This document shows positions 11,736 through 22,624 of a DNA stretch of 64,000 nucleotides, in pieces. Positions within the stretch are counted from its first letter, which is position 1. The number at the start of each line of letters is the position of its first letter. A program made the position numbers and the translations under genes. The DNA is from Cordylochernes scorpioides (taxonomy: Eukaryota > Arthropoda > Arachnida > Pseudoscorpiones > Chernetidae): contig CP092877.1 of assembly GCA_030710605.1 (NCBI GenBank), positions 72,687,006 through 72,751,005 of the forward strand. Reading direction: 5' to 3'. The notes below the pieces were generated by a model. It was not told the origin of the DNA. It saw only the letters and a program-made list of their open reading frames with translations, and searched no databases.

Positions 11736-12446
11736 TTTTATCGGTGTGGGGGGTTAGCTTATCGTACCTGCCCAAACAAATAATAGGATATTGGCTCTGT
11801 CCTCCTCATCAAACAGAAATTTTTGGTATGTCTCATTCCTTACTAATACTTAAACTGGGGTAAATCTAGAATGGCCATCACTCCACAAACTGGGACGTCC
11901 ATACAGGCCGTATGGTCGGTAACTCTAGATTCCTAAATTGAAGAGAATCAAGAGTTTGCGCGAAGTCATCGCGAGGGCCCACTGAGCCATCTGGAGTCTC
12001 GTCAAATAAATGATCCCCTGTGAGGGGGAGGGACCCTTGAAACAAGATCCGCCCGCATCTGCCAGGGGCCTCTCCCCTTTAATTAAAGCCGACCTCCTGG
12101 CGTACTCTATCAGAACCTATGCAAATCTAATGGATATATATGTAAATATGTGAACGGAGTTTGACTGAGATTCTGGATTAGAGAGCTGGTGAAGAGAATT
12201 GGCACCCATTCACATATATTTAAATAGGTTTGTCTCTAGGACGACCAAAAAATAAGTCCAATGCATTGGCTCTGTACAAGTTTTACAGGGCTGCGCAAGA
12301 GAAGAAACATTGAGAAGAAAGAGCTGTGGGTAAATGGATACGTAAATGAACGATGTATGTAAATAACTCATATTTTCTAAACAATTATACACCTGGGAGA
12401 ATCCTGTGTAGGGTATATAGGTCCCCAAATAGTTTGTTGTTGTTAT
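11736..12446 (+). mobile_element. Probable decayed LINE 3' region
   Basis: The end (12390-12446) has the GGAGAATCCTGTGTAGGG and GTTGTTGTT tail typical of several LINE families here. The upstream sequence is GC-richer than the background (11880-12120) but has no long intact frame or motif that I can name. Confidence 0.35.
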
Positions 12447-12515
12447 ATTTCAATAGGTAAACGCAAGAACATCGATGGAATCGGACTGAGATGCTGGATT
12501 GGAGTGCGTTTGAAG

Positions 12516-13232
12516 AAAATACACTCAAAGACAAAACTTAAGGAAGTTGTACCTTCTAACATGTATATCGGGATTCAGACAATAACTCTGAAAGATATTA
12601 CAGTGACCTTTATTGAAGACAAACAAGATAACAAGGGTGAACAAAATACTCATAGACAAAACTTAAGGAAGATGTACCTTTTAGCATGTTTATCGGGATT
12701 GAGACAATAACTCTGAAAGATATTACAGTAACCTTTATTGAAGACACACAAGATAACAAGGGTGAACAAAATACTCATAGACAAAACTTAAGGAAGTTGT
12801 ACCTTTTAGCGTGTATATCGGGATTCAGACAATAACTCTGAAAGATATTACAGTAACCTTTATTGAAGACACACGAGATAACAAGGGTGAACAAAATACT
12901 CATAGACAAAACTTAAGGAAGTTGTACCTTTTAGCGTGTATATCGGGATTCAGACAATAACTCTGAAAGATATTACAGTAACCTTTATTGAAGACACACA
13001 AGATAACAAGGGTGAACAAAATACTCATAGACAAAACTTAAGGAAGTTGTACCTTTTAGCGTGTATATCGGGATTCAGACAATAACTCTGAAAGATATTA
13101 CAGTAACCTTTATTGAAGACACACGAGATAACCATGTGTGAACAAAATTGCCTCTGTCTCCCTAAAAAAAAAAAATAGACGACCGTATTAAAGACTTTTC
13201 ACTTCCTTAGGTTTTGTCCATGAGTGTATTTA
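12516..13232 (+). mobile_element. Tc1-like MITE family C, five-fold tandem array
   Basis: Begins TACACTCAAAGACAAAACTT and ends GTTTTGTCCATGAGTGTA, so the outer TIRs are kept. The inner unit is repeated: the TCGGGAT motif recurs near 12568, 12692, 12818, 12942 and 13068 (period 124-126 bp). Confidence 0.8.
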
Positions 13233-13669
13233 CAGAAAAAAAACTTGGGTATAAACATGTTCTCTTCTAGGAACTTGGTAAAAGTTCACTATAAGACTGA
13301 TATCGCTATATACGGGAAATCATATGTGTAGGAGGAGAGGATTATCGTAATAAGCGGGATAACCTTATAGCATTCTTTAAAGAATTTTTACTATAGTCGG
13401 TGTTACACTTTGTTATTTTCATTCGGGAGTAGTTTTTTCTGTTGGATTTTCTCTCTCTCTTAAAATATAGAGGTCCGATAGTTTGTGGCGACGGTCAATA
13501 GATGGCTTCTGGCTTTGACGTCAATTTTGACGGGAAAGGTGACATTTATAGATCAATATTCTCCCGTAAAAATTTCCATCTATACCTTATTTAGGTTTAT
13601 AAAATCTACAAATCTCCATTAAATGTTTATTCTTCCATTATTATGTATATTACTTCTACAATAATATCA

Positions 13670-13895
13670 TATATAGAACGACGTTTACAATTTCACCGCA
13701 AATGTTTCTTTTGAACGAAAAATCGCAATTTATCTTAAGGAGAAATAACGATTATTTCTAACCTTAGGGATGAAGTATGAAAGGATGAAGAGTAATGATG
13801 AACGGAAAAATAAAAGTGTCCAGTGATGGGGATTCCCATTCCTGCGGTGAAATTGTCAAACGTCGTTTTACAATATCATAAGCCGCATTATATTG
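13670..13895. mobile_element. Foldback MITE family B, partial
   Basis: Left arm from about 13678 (ACGACGTTTACAATTTCACC) through GAGTAATGATGAACGG to a shortened right end at about 13890. The right arm is incomplete compared with 32556-32850. Confidence 0.6.
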
Positions 13896-13903
13896 TATTA
13901 TAA

Positions 13904-14125
13904 ATGTCATATAGGTTGAAATATCTTGACCATATAAGTACTGTGTTGTACCATACGTTGACTGGTCTCAACTTGGCCATGACTTGTCAGGATGTGAGGG
14001 CATTGAAGCAAAGGTTTCAATGCCTATTGCCATGTAGCCAAAACTATTCTGGGAAAGGAATGTCAAATCACGGTATTTGGAAGGGAACAGAAAGGTCGTT
14101 AAAGAATATTTCGAGATGTTGCTGA
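13904..14125 (+). other. Short unidentified open frame
   Basis: 73 codons, beginning near a MITE boundary. No recognised domain, and the following 14126-14280 region has no gene signal. Likely non-coding, listed only because the segment is not an obvious repeat. Confidence 0.12.
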
Positions 14126-14284
14126 GGTGTGTGGCCAAGGTCATGGATGTTCTTTAACTCTGACGTTCTATTTCGGTCGGTGCGGACCACCGGCAACCAC
14201 ATGTGATGGCAGTATTTTTACCCCGGGGAGACGCTGAACCCTACCACACCACAGCCGTCTATATATATATAGCTCGCCGTGTGT

Positions 14285-14755
14285 TCTCGAACATTGGTTA
14301 TGCAACTTTAATTTGGTGTTGTAGCGTTGACTATGCAACTTGAAATTTGGTTAAAAGTTGGGTATGCAACTATAAATTTGCTTAAAAGTTGGGTATGCAA
14401 CTATACATTTGCTTAAAAGTTGGGTATACAACTATACATTTGCTTAAAAGTTGGGTATACAACTATAAATTTGCTTAAAAGTTGGCTATGCAACTATAAA
14501 TTTGCTTAAAAGTTGGCTATGCAACTATAAATTTGCTTAAAAGTTGGGTATACAACTATAAATTTGCTTAAAAGTTGGGTATGCAACTATAAATTTACTT
14601 AAAAGTTGGCTATGCAACTATAAATTTGCTTAAAAGTTGGCTATGCAACTATAAATTTGCTTAAAAGTTGGGTATACAACTATAAATTTGCTTAAAAGTT
14701 GGGTATGCAACTATAAATTTACTTAAAAGTTGGCTATGCAACTCGTTTTCGGTTC
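14285..14755. repeat. 31-bp minisatellite
   Basis: The unit is AGTTGGGTATGCAACTATAA plus ATTTGCTTAAA, with GGGT/GGCT variants, about 15 copies. A degenerate extension with GTATAACGTTGGGTATG-like units continues to about 15600. Confidence 0.9.
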
Positions 14756-15600
14756 TTAAAGTTGAGGGTGTAAATCATATTCGGTGTATAAAGTTGGGTA
14801 TGCAAATAGATTGAGTGTATAACGTTGGATATGCAAATAATATTTGGTGTATTATGCCAGGCATACAAACCAGATTTGATGGTATAACGTTGGGAATGTA
14901 AACCATAGATTTGGTGGCATAACGTTGGGTATATAATCACACACAAAAACCTTTATTAAGACACACAGGTCTTACAGAAGATTCTCCTTGGGGTTACAAG
15001 ACGGAGAAACCTATGAAAGTGGGAAATATACAAAGGGGTAAAAGTGGAGAAAGATTATATACACATGATAAATATATACAGATTATTATTCGAATGATCC
15101 TATGGAAAATAATAATATGAATTTGGAAGAAAAAAAAATTGGAAATATGGATGGAAGAAGTGGAGAGCGAAAAGAGGAAAAAACAGGTATTTACATATGG
15201 AACATACATGTAATGGAACAAGTCAATTTAAGCTCTTCTGCTCACACATCACAGGTGGACCATGGCTTTTTTCAAAAAATCTTTAAGAGATTTTCCAGGA
15301 AAATCTGAGTGTTCAGAATTGTAAGGTGTTGGGTATATAAACCAGTTATAACGTTGAATATGTAAACAACATATAACGCTGGGCAAACCGCAGATTTGGT
15401 GTATAATGTTGGATATGTAAAGAAGATTTAGAGATATAACGTTGAGTATGTAAACCACAGATTTGTTGTATAACTTTAGGTATGAAAACGAGATTTAGTG
15501 TATTATGTTGGATGTCTAAACCACAGATATGTTGAGTATACAAACCAGATTTGGTGTATAACGTTAGGTATGGAAATCAGATATAGCCCAAGATATGGAA
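14756..15600. repeat. Degenerate extension of the 31-bp array, interrupted by a retroelement
   Basis: Diverged units (AACGTTGGGTATGTAAACC type) flank an inserted (TG)-tailed retroelement at 14938-15327. The array therefore predates that insertion. From 15601 to 16040 there is no recognisable gene. Confidence 0.65.
14938..15327 (-). mobile_element. (TG)-tailed short retroelement inside minisatellite
   Basis: The reverse copy starts with the CACACA tail and runs to GTTCAGAATTGTAAGG. It inserts into the degenerate 31-bp array. The minus-strand frame at its 5' end still reads EHSDFPGKSLKDFLKKAMVH. Confidence 0.75.
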
Positions 15601-16024
15601 ATTATTTGATGCATAAAGTGAAGTACACAAATCCTATTTGATGTAACCACTCAGGTTCTGATAACTGTGTTGACATGCCAATCCTGTTGATATCTATTTC
15701 ACACGTTTCATGTTCACATTTCTGGAAAACAAAATATTAGATCACTGATGCCCAAACCTAAATCAGAGAGATTATCCATTTCATAGATCGGCCATTTTAC
15801 CATTAGGAAATGTTCAAAAGCTTCACTGGGACTATGTTAGTCCAGCTCCTGATGGAGACTTCTGGATCGAGGACCTGCAGTCTTGATAGAACACCCCAGC
15901 CTGGAGCTTGCTGCTAGAGGAGAGGCTGATACTCTGGGCATTGGGTTAGATCCTCTTGGCAGGTCTTCTACTGGCCATGATGATAGAGGATGTGGTGTAT
16001 TGTGATTGTTTGGAACTCTGATCT

Positions 16025-16600
16025 GTTCTTGTTCCCATTCTATCTCTTTTACAATTGTAACTTCACTTCTTCACTACTCCGTGTATACGGTTGTTCGGCG
16101 GTACATATACTAAAATTGGAAGGATACAGAGAAGATTAGTATGGCTCCTGCGCAAGGATGACAGGCAAAATCGTGAAGCGTTCCAGTTGTAACTTCGATC
16201 TTTTCTTGTTGTCTCTTTCTATCGTTGTTCCAATTGTGACTTTGATCTGTTTTTGTTTCCCCAATATACATCGCATTCTCTGTATAGCTGTTCTAATTGT
16301 AACTATTACCTGTTCTTGTTCCCATTCTATCGTTGTACTAATTGTAACTCTAATATGTTCGTGTTCCCATTCAATCGCTGTTCTAATTGTAACTTCGATC
16401 TGTTCTTGTTACCCCATTCTATCGCTGTTCCAATTGTAACTCTTATCTGTTATTATTCCCATTCTATCGCTGTTCAAATTGTGTGTAACTTCAATCTGTT
16501 CTTGTTATTCCATTCTATCGCTGTTCCAAATGTAACTCTTATCTGTTATTATTCCCATTCTATCGCTGTTCTAATTGTAACTACAATCTCGTTCCCATTC
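16025..16600. repeat. 45-bp minisatellite with a U6 copy inserted
   Basis: The unit is approximately ATCGCTGTTCCAATTGTAAC, then TTCGATCTGTTCTTGTTCCC, then ATTCT. TTGTAAC recurs at about 45-bp spacing (16185 to 16575). A U6-like sequence splits the left part. Confidence 0.8.
16086..16184 (+). ncRNA. U6 snRNA retrocopy (pseudogene), near full length
   Basis: The sequence follows U6 snRNA: the 5' hairpin remnant TTGTTCGGCGGTAC, then CATATACTAAAATTGG, the spliceosomal ACAGAGA box in GATACAGAGAAGATTAG, the GCGCAAGGATGAC stem region and GTGAAGCGTTC. It differs from the conserved U6 at several sites (GGAAGG for GGAACG, TATGGCTCC for CATGGCCCC, ACAGGC for ACACGC). There is no terminal T run for Pol III and no evident snRNA promoter, so it is very likely a dead retrocopy. 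Its 3' GCGTTCCA merges into the minisatellite unit (GCTGTTCCA), suggesting microhomology at the junction. Confidence 0.85.
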
Positions 16601-16894
16601 TACCTTCCCTGTCCTAGCCAGAACTTGATCCATCTGTTCTATAACGTACAGAAAGAGAATTCCGTGGATCCGTTAATAAAAGAAAACGTGAGACCTCACA
16701 GCTACTGGTTTACCAATCGAATCCAAGAATTCAAATTACACAAACAGGTCAGCGCCATCTGTTAACGTGGAAAGAAAACATTCTAGGGAAATCTCTGGAG
16801 CAGGCAACAACTTCCCCAACTTGATCCCACAAACACCGCGGTACAATGGCGGTGGCAGGTGCTGCTGGGACAATACCTCGGGGGCCTCACGGGC

Positions 16895-17530
16895 CGACTG
16901 GAGGTACACCTAGTGGGTCTACTACACCCTAGTGGGTCTACACCTAGTGGCTCTACACCTAGCGGGTCTACACCTAGTGGTTCTACACCTAGTGGGTCTA
17001 CTACACCCTAGTGGGTCTACACCTAGCGGGTCTACACCTAGCGGGTCTACACCTAGTGGCAACAACACTAGGGTCTACACCAGGGGTCTATATCTAGCAT
17101 ATACAGTAAAAATATGCTACAAATCCTTTAACATCAGGAGTCTAGATCTAGAGTCGTCTACACCAGGGTCTGCGCTTTGAGTCTAACCCAGGAATTTACA
17201 CCAAATGTAAATACCAGAATCCTACACTTGAGTTTATACCAGGGTCTATACCTAGTGTCTACGCCTTGAGTCTACACCAAGGTCTCGAGTCTACACCTAG
17301 AATCTATACCAACAGTTTTCTAGTAGTTACACCAGGGGGCCACAGAAAATATATCTACCAAAGAACTACACCTTGAGTCCACACCAGGGTCTCTATCCTT
17401 GGAATCTGTTTTTAATAAGTGAAGGTAGTAGTGTCTATATTAACGTGCCTGGCTACACAGCATTTATACTCCCGGTGTCTACACCAACATTATATACAAG
17501 CAGGTAGACCTAGCGTCTACACGTAGTCTA
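16895..17530. repeat. 15-bp minisatellite
   Basis: GGGTCTACACCTAGT repeated about 11 times to 17075, then diverged units (CTACACCAGGGTCTA type) to about 17530. Confidence 0.85.
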
Positions 17531-17559
17531 CCACGCCGGGCCAAAGTGGCCTCTGCGGT

Positions 17560-18137
17560 ATTCAAACTTAAGGAAGTGGAAAGTCTTTGATATCGCCGGT
17601 CATCTATTTTTTTTTTTTTTAAGGAGACAGAGGCAATTTTGTTCACACCTGGTTATCTCGTGTGTCTTCAATAAAGGTCACTATAATATCTTTCAGAGTT
17701 ATTGTCTGAATCCCGATATATACATGCTAAAAGGTATAACTTCCTTAAGTTTTGTCCATGAGTGAATACACCTTGGTTATCTCGTGTGTCTTCAATAAAG
17801 GTCACTGTAATATATTTCAGAGTTATTGTCTAAATCCCGATATACATGCTGAAAGGTACAACTTCCTTAAGTTTTGTCCATGAGTGTATATACACCTGGT
17901 TATCTCGTGTGTCTTCAATAAAGGTCACTGTAATATCTTTCAGAGTTATTATCTGAATCCCGATATACATGCTGAAAGGTACAACTTCCTTAAGTTTTGT
18001 CCATGAGTGTATATATACTTGGTTATCTCGTGTGTCTTCAATAAAGATCACTGTAATATCTTTCAGAGTTATTGTCTGAATCCCGATATACATACTGAAA
18101 GGTATAACTTCCTTAAGTTTTGTCCATAAGTGTAATT
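17560..18137 (-). mobile_element. Tc1-like MITE family C, four-fold tandem array
   Basis: Left end AAACTTAAGGAAGTGG, T tract, then four right units with GGTTATCTCG at 17651, 17775, 17898 and 18021 (period about 123 bp), ending at GTTTTGTCCATAAGTGTA. Confidence 0.8.
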
Positions 18138-18220
18138 CATTAGCGCACATCTTTCAAACTTATTTGAGAATACATTTCTCTACCTAGAACAATCAAATAT
18201 TAACACGTAAAAAGAAACTA

Positions 18221-18475
18221 ATGAAAGAGATTCCAAATAGATTATGCAGAATTCTACGAGACATGGCTGAAATGTCAGCGGAGAAATATTCCAGGATAAA
18301 CATACAAAGCAGGAAGGAAGTTCCATTGATTAAAGCAATGAAAGACTTGGCATTATGTACCAAACTTCCAGTACCTGTTTACATCCCTACTGTAAGACGA
18401 TATGTAAATATGACCCAAATTACATGTTGTAATACTTTCTCTGATTGCACATCAATTTCCTACTGGACCTGAAAT
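18221..18475 (+). other. Unidentified open frame, 83 codons
   Basis: Open frame with no domain that I recognise. It lies immediately before a LINE C-terminal frame, so it may be an upstream decayed piece of that element in another phase. Confidence 0.2.
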
Positions 18476-18499
18476 CTAATTTTATTTCCTCACAGAAAT

Positions 18500-18868
18500 A
18501 TGGTTTACCTTTCGATATTTAAAACAGACGGATGGACATGCGAGATTTGCGGGACAAGAATGGAGCCGGGGCTACATCACCATATACTCTCATGTATGGG
18601 GCTGAAAGACGAACGAGAAGTGCTCCTCAGGGAAATAGGCCTTGAGGGACTCTCTTTGGAGCTCCTGTTGAAGGAGGTGGTGAGAAACAGAACTGGAGCG
18701 TTTGCGTTGTTCAAATTTTGGAAGACGGCTGAAGAGAAGGGAAAGCTATATACATAATCTAATTGATGTAAATAATTATATGTAAATAATCTTTGTCAGG
18801 ATTAGAATGACGAATCCTGTATGGGACTTTGATTCCAGTAAAAGGCTTGTTGCTGCTGTTGTATATAG
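18500..18868 (+). pseudogene. LINE C-terminal frame and (GTT/GCT)n tail
   Basis: The frame 18500-18757 contains TCEICGTRMEPGLHHHILSC, a C-x2-C...H...C knuckle as found at the C-terminus of non-LTR retrotransposon polyproteins, and then a charged tail ending KGKLYT. The 3' UTR has AATCCTGTATGGGAC and ends AAAAGGCTTGTTGCTGCTGTTG near 18865. It is a 5' truncated remnant. Confidence 0.7.
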
Positions 18869-18869
18869 T

Positions 18870-19015
18870 CACAGTGTAGAAAATACTATACTATACCTAC
18901 TACATATAAATTTCTCTCTGTATTCTTAGTTCTCTTCTCTTACTCTGTAAACTGGCGAATCCTTATAGGACGAGAGGTCCTCAATAAAGGCTTTTGTTGT
19001 TGTTGTTTTACCTTT
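18870..19015 (+). mobile_element. Second LINE 3' tail with (GTT)n
   Basis: GGCGAATCCTTATAGGACGA, then CCTCAATAAAGGCTTTTGTT and more GTT units. A different family from the tail just upstream. Confidence 0.6.
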
Positions 19016-19067
19016 CAAAACTATTATAGACGCGTATGATTCTTTTTTTGAAAAATAAACAATTTCT

Positions 19068-19274
19068 ACTGTCCTAACTGCAATGGAAAAATTAATGGTA
19101 GAGCCTTGCTCATCAGTGATGAACCCTCCCAGCGGTTTCGCCAGTTTAATCTACCATACCGCTGTTATATTTCATTTTTGGAACTTCCTTTTATAGTGAT
19201 ACTGATGCTATACTCTTTGAATGGGTATTTTAGATGAACTATGGACATAAACTTTGAGGACAGCAGAATTACAA
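19068..19274 (+). mobile_element. MITE family A, full copy
   Basis: From TTTCTACTGTCCTAACTG to GAGGACAGCAGAATT. Highly similar to the copy at 1513-1717, including the TTTTTGGAACTTCCTTTTAT segment. Confidence 0.7.
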
Positions 19275-19339
19275 ACATTTATGAATAAACGCTAATGCAT
19301 CATGATATTTTACCTTTCTTAGGTAGAGAGAAGGTTGGA

Positions 19340-19435
19340 ATATTCTCTGCGTGTGTGATTTTTGTGTGCGTGTGTTTGTGTGCGTGTGCATGTGTGCGAT
19401 ATATGTGTGTGCATGTATGTAGTGTGTGTGAAAAT
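19340..19435. repeat. GT-rich microsatellite
   Basis: An imperfect (TG)n tract with GTGTGCGTGTG variants. The flanks to 19800 carry no recognised gene. Confidence 0.8.
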
Positions 19436-19820
19436 ACTAGATAATTCTAACCTTTTGTGTGAATTTTTTTCTAAAAATAGATACTAGAACTAAGTGTCAT
19501 CTATTAACCCTCTCCATAGCTAACGGACTCGGGTCGGTTACAAAGCCACAAGAGACCAGTTTTGGCAACCGTCTGGAAACCATGGTTTTGTGCTAAATGG
19601 CATTTGTCAGTCTACGGCAGACTTTGATATCATGAGATCCACAAGGAATCCAATGAAATCCTTGGTATTTGTCAAAGATATGTTTAACTTGTAGAGTAGA
19701 AAGGCCAAATCTATGGCTAAAATATAGATGCAAATTTTGCCGGGAGGATATTGATCTATAAAAATGAAAAGGTCACCTTTTCCGTTAAAAGAGACTGAAA
19801 CTAACCCTAATCTATAATGC

Positions 19821-21277
19821 TCAAATAGGAAGGATACAGGGAAGATTAGAAAGGCACCTGTGATACCAGTTCGGCGGTACAACTACTACAATAGGAACGA
19901 TACAGGGAAGATTAGAAAGGCACCTGTGATACCAGTTCGGCGGTACAACTACTACAATAGGAACGATACAGGGAAGATTAGAAAGGCACCTGTGATACCA
20001 GTTCGGCGGTACAACTACTACAACAACAACAACAACAAAAAAGCCTTTATTTAGGGTCACTGACCCTATCGGTACAACTACTACAATAGGAAGGATACAG
20101 AGAATTTTAGAATGGCACTTGTGATACCAGTTCGGCGGTACAACTACTACAATAGGAAGGATACAGAGAAGATTAGCATGGCACTTGTGATACCAGTTCG
20201 TCGGTACAACTACTACAATAGGAAGGATACAGAGAAGATTAGAATGGCACTTGTGATACCAGTTCGGTGGTACAACTACTACAATAGGAAGGATACAGAG
20301 AAGATTAGAATGGCACTTGTGATACCAGTTCGGTGGTACAACTACTACAATAGGAAGGATACAGAGAAGATTAGAATGGCACTTGTGATACCAGTTCGGT
20401 GGTACAACTACTACAATAGGAAGGATACAGAGAAGATTAGAAAGGCACCTGTAATACCAGTTCGGCGGTACAACTACTACAATAGTAAGGATACAGAGAA
20501 GATTAGCATGGCCCCTGTGATACCAGTTCGGCGGTACAATTACTACAATAGGAAGGATACAGAGATGATTAGAAAGGCCCCTGTGATACCAGTTCGGCGG
20601 TACAACTACTACAATAGGAAAGATACAGAGAAGATTAGCATGGTCCCTGTGATACCAGTTCGGCGGTACAACTACTACAATAGTAAGGATACAGAGAAGA
20701 TTAGAAAGGCCCCTGTGATACCAGTTCGGCGGTGCAACTACTACAATAGGAAGGACACAGAGAAGATTAGAAAAGCACCTGTGATACCAGTTCGGCGGTA
20801 CAACTACTACAATAGAAAGGATACAGAGAAGATTAGCATGGCCCCTGTAATACCAGTTCGGCGGTACAACTACTACAATAGGAAGGATACAGAGATGATT
20901 AGAAAGGCCCCTGTGATACCAGTTCGGCGGTACAACTACTACAATAGGAAAGATACAGAGAAGATTAGCATGGTCCCTGTGATACCAGTTCGGCGGTACA
21001 ACTACTACAATAGTAAGGATACAGAGAAGATTAGAAAGGCACCTGTAATACCAGTTCGGCGGTACAACTACTACAATAGGAAGGATACAGAGAAGATTAG
21101 CATGGCCCCTGTGATACCAGTTCGGCGGTACAACTACTACAATAGGAAGGATACAGAGAAGATTAGCATGGCCCCTGTAATACCAGTTCGGCGGTACAAC
21201 TACTACAATAGGAAGGATACAGAGAAGATTAGCATGGTCCCTACGCAAGGATGAGACGCAAAATGTTGAAGCGTTCT
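19821..21277 (+). repeat. U6 snRNA-derived satellite, 66-bp unit, about 21 copies
   Basis: Each unit consists of a U6 5' portion: GTTCGGCGGTAC, a diverged A-rich part (AACTACTACAATAGGAAGG replacing ATATACTAAAATTGGAACG), the ACAGAGA-box part GATACAGAGAAGATTAGCAT and GGCCCCTG, then an 8-nt linker TGATACCA. The last unit alone continues into the U6 3' region (ACGCAAGGATGAGACGC...GAAGCGTTC, 21244-21276), so the array grew from a U6 copy by repetition of its first two-thirds. A higher-order repeat of five units (330 bp) is visible: the diagnostic GAGATGATTAG unit recurs 330 bp apart (about 20565 and 20895). Because 66 is a multiple of three and units lack stops, long frames appear on both strands; I regard them as non-coding. 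Confidence 0.9.
20024..20069 (-). mobile_element. 46-bp LINE 3' tail inserted in U6 satellite, with 17-bp TSD
   Basis: The insert is a (CAA)n run followed by AAGCCTTTATTTAGGG and TCACTGACCCTAT, the reverse of the tail at 26888-26948. It is flanked by CGGTACAACTACTACAA at 20007-20023 and 20070-20086, a perfect 17-bp duplication. This is an extremely 5' truncated LINE insertion into an existing satellite unit. Confidence 0.9.
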
Positions 21278-21724
21278 ATAAAAATAAATAAATTAGGCTC
21301 GATTTAGCATCTATTTGGACGAGAGAGGTGACCATTATTTTTATTGTGTGTTTCCATATACTGTAGATATGCTCTTAAGTAGAAAGAATCGGTTAGGGAT
21401 ATCGGAATGAAAAGTTGCATAACTGGACGTCCAAAATTTTTCAGGCGGCCAGCCCCCGAGTGATTCACCACAATGGCAGCTGGTTCCGGGTCTGAATCAA
21501 CTAGGAACTATCCCCTCCCTCCCAACATGTCTTCCAGGGAAGAAGGTGAAAAAACGGGAATTGAAGAAAAAAATGTCAAACAAGACTCTGACAGTGATGG
21601 ACTTTATCTGAACGACCGATTTTAATTGAATTGTCCCAACTAATTCGTCATCCTATGTGGGACATTCACCTCAAATTTCTGGGCTTCCGGGAAGATTCCA
21701 GAAGTCCTGAAGAATTCTATATGT

Positions 21725-22242
21725 ACTTACACTCATGGACACAACTTAAAGGAGCGTAAAGTCTTTGTTTTCGCCAGTCATATATTTTTACAAAGGAGAC
21801 AGAGACAATTTTGTTAATACTTGGTTATCTCATGTCTTTCAATAAAGATCACTGTAATATCTTTCAGAGTTATTGTCTGAATCCCGATATACATGCTTAA
21901 AGGTACAACTTCCTTAAGTTTTGTCTATGAGTGTATCTTTCAGAGTTATTGTCTGAATCCCGATATACATGCTTAAAGGTACAACTTCCTTATGTTTTGT
22001 TCAAGAGTGTATCTTTCAGAGTTATTGCCTGAATCCCGATATACATGCTTAAAGGTACAACTTCCTTAAGTTTTGTCTATGAGTGTATCTTTCAGAGTTA
22101 TTGTCTGAATCCCGATAAACATGCTTAAAGGTAAAACTTCCTCAAGTTTTGTCCATGAGTGTATCTTTCAGAGTTATTGTCTGAATGCCGATATACATGC
22201 TTAAAGGTACAACTCCCTTAAGTTTTGTCCATGAGTGTAAGT
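21725..22242 (-). mobile_element. Tc1-like MITE family C with 76-bp tandem array
   Basis: The left TIR (TTACACTCATGGACACAAC) is at 21727 and the right TIR (GTTTTGTCCATGAGTGTA) at 22238. The terminal 76 bp is repeated about five times (TATCTTTCAGAG at about 21858, 21934, 22010, 22086 and 22162). The period differs from the 123-bp arrays of the same family. Confidence 0.8.
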
Positions 22243-22446
22243 TGGAGCAAGAGTCTTTGTCTTGAGACATCGGCCGATTTGCCGAATTGCCATTTGTCCG
22301 AAAGCTTTCTTTATTCAAGTAAATAAAGAGAAGTGCAGTGTCTAATGATTTTTTTTGTAATTTGTCACAATCTCTGAAATCCTGTAATAATGGTGACTTA
22401 TACTTGTAGTAATAATTACAATGTGATGATAAAATACAGAGCCGCA

Positions 22447-22530
22447 CTACCTTGAATTTACAAGGTACCAGAAATTCATTTGGCTACTTGCACTCAGTGA
22501 TTGTGTTGGACTTTACAAACATGGAGTTCA
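22447..22530 (-). mobile_element. Degenerate SINE-A body fragment
   Basis: TACAAGGTACCAGA...TGGCTACTTGCACTC...GTTGGACTTT follows the SINE-A body with many changes. Weak but recognisable. Confidence 0.4.
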
Positions 22531-22624
22531 TTGTGGCAATATGTATTGTTATTTTTAATGCTTCAATGCTGTTTCAATTCCAAGTCAAGGCTACCTTCTT
22601 TTTACCACTAGGCTACTCCTAGAG

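Noticed and set aside
16086-16184. Functional U6 gene
   Set aside because: No terminal T run, changes in conserved positions and no recognisable upstream TATA/PSE arrangement.
16158-16765. Frames of 93 and 170 codons rich in Cys, Ser and Val
   Set aside because: They read through the 45-bp minisatellite.
19821-21254. Plus (380 codons) and minus (475 codons) frames across the U6 array
   Set aside because: The 66-bp unit is a multiple of three and lacks stops, so frames stay open by construction. The unit is derived from a non-coding RNA.
19821-21277. CRISPR-like array
   Set aside because: Units are contiguous with no unique spacers and the genome is animal. The same holds for the 39.6-kb and 45-kb arrays.
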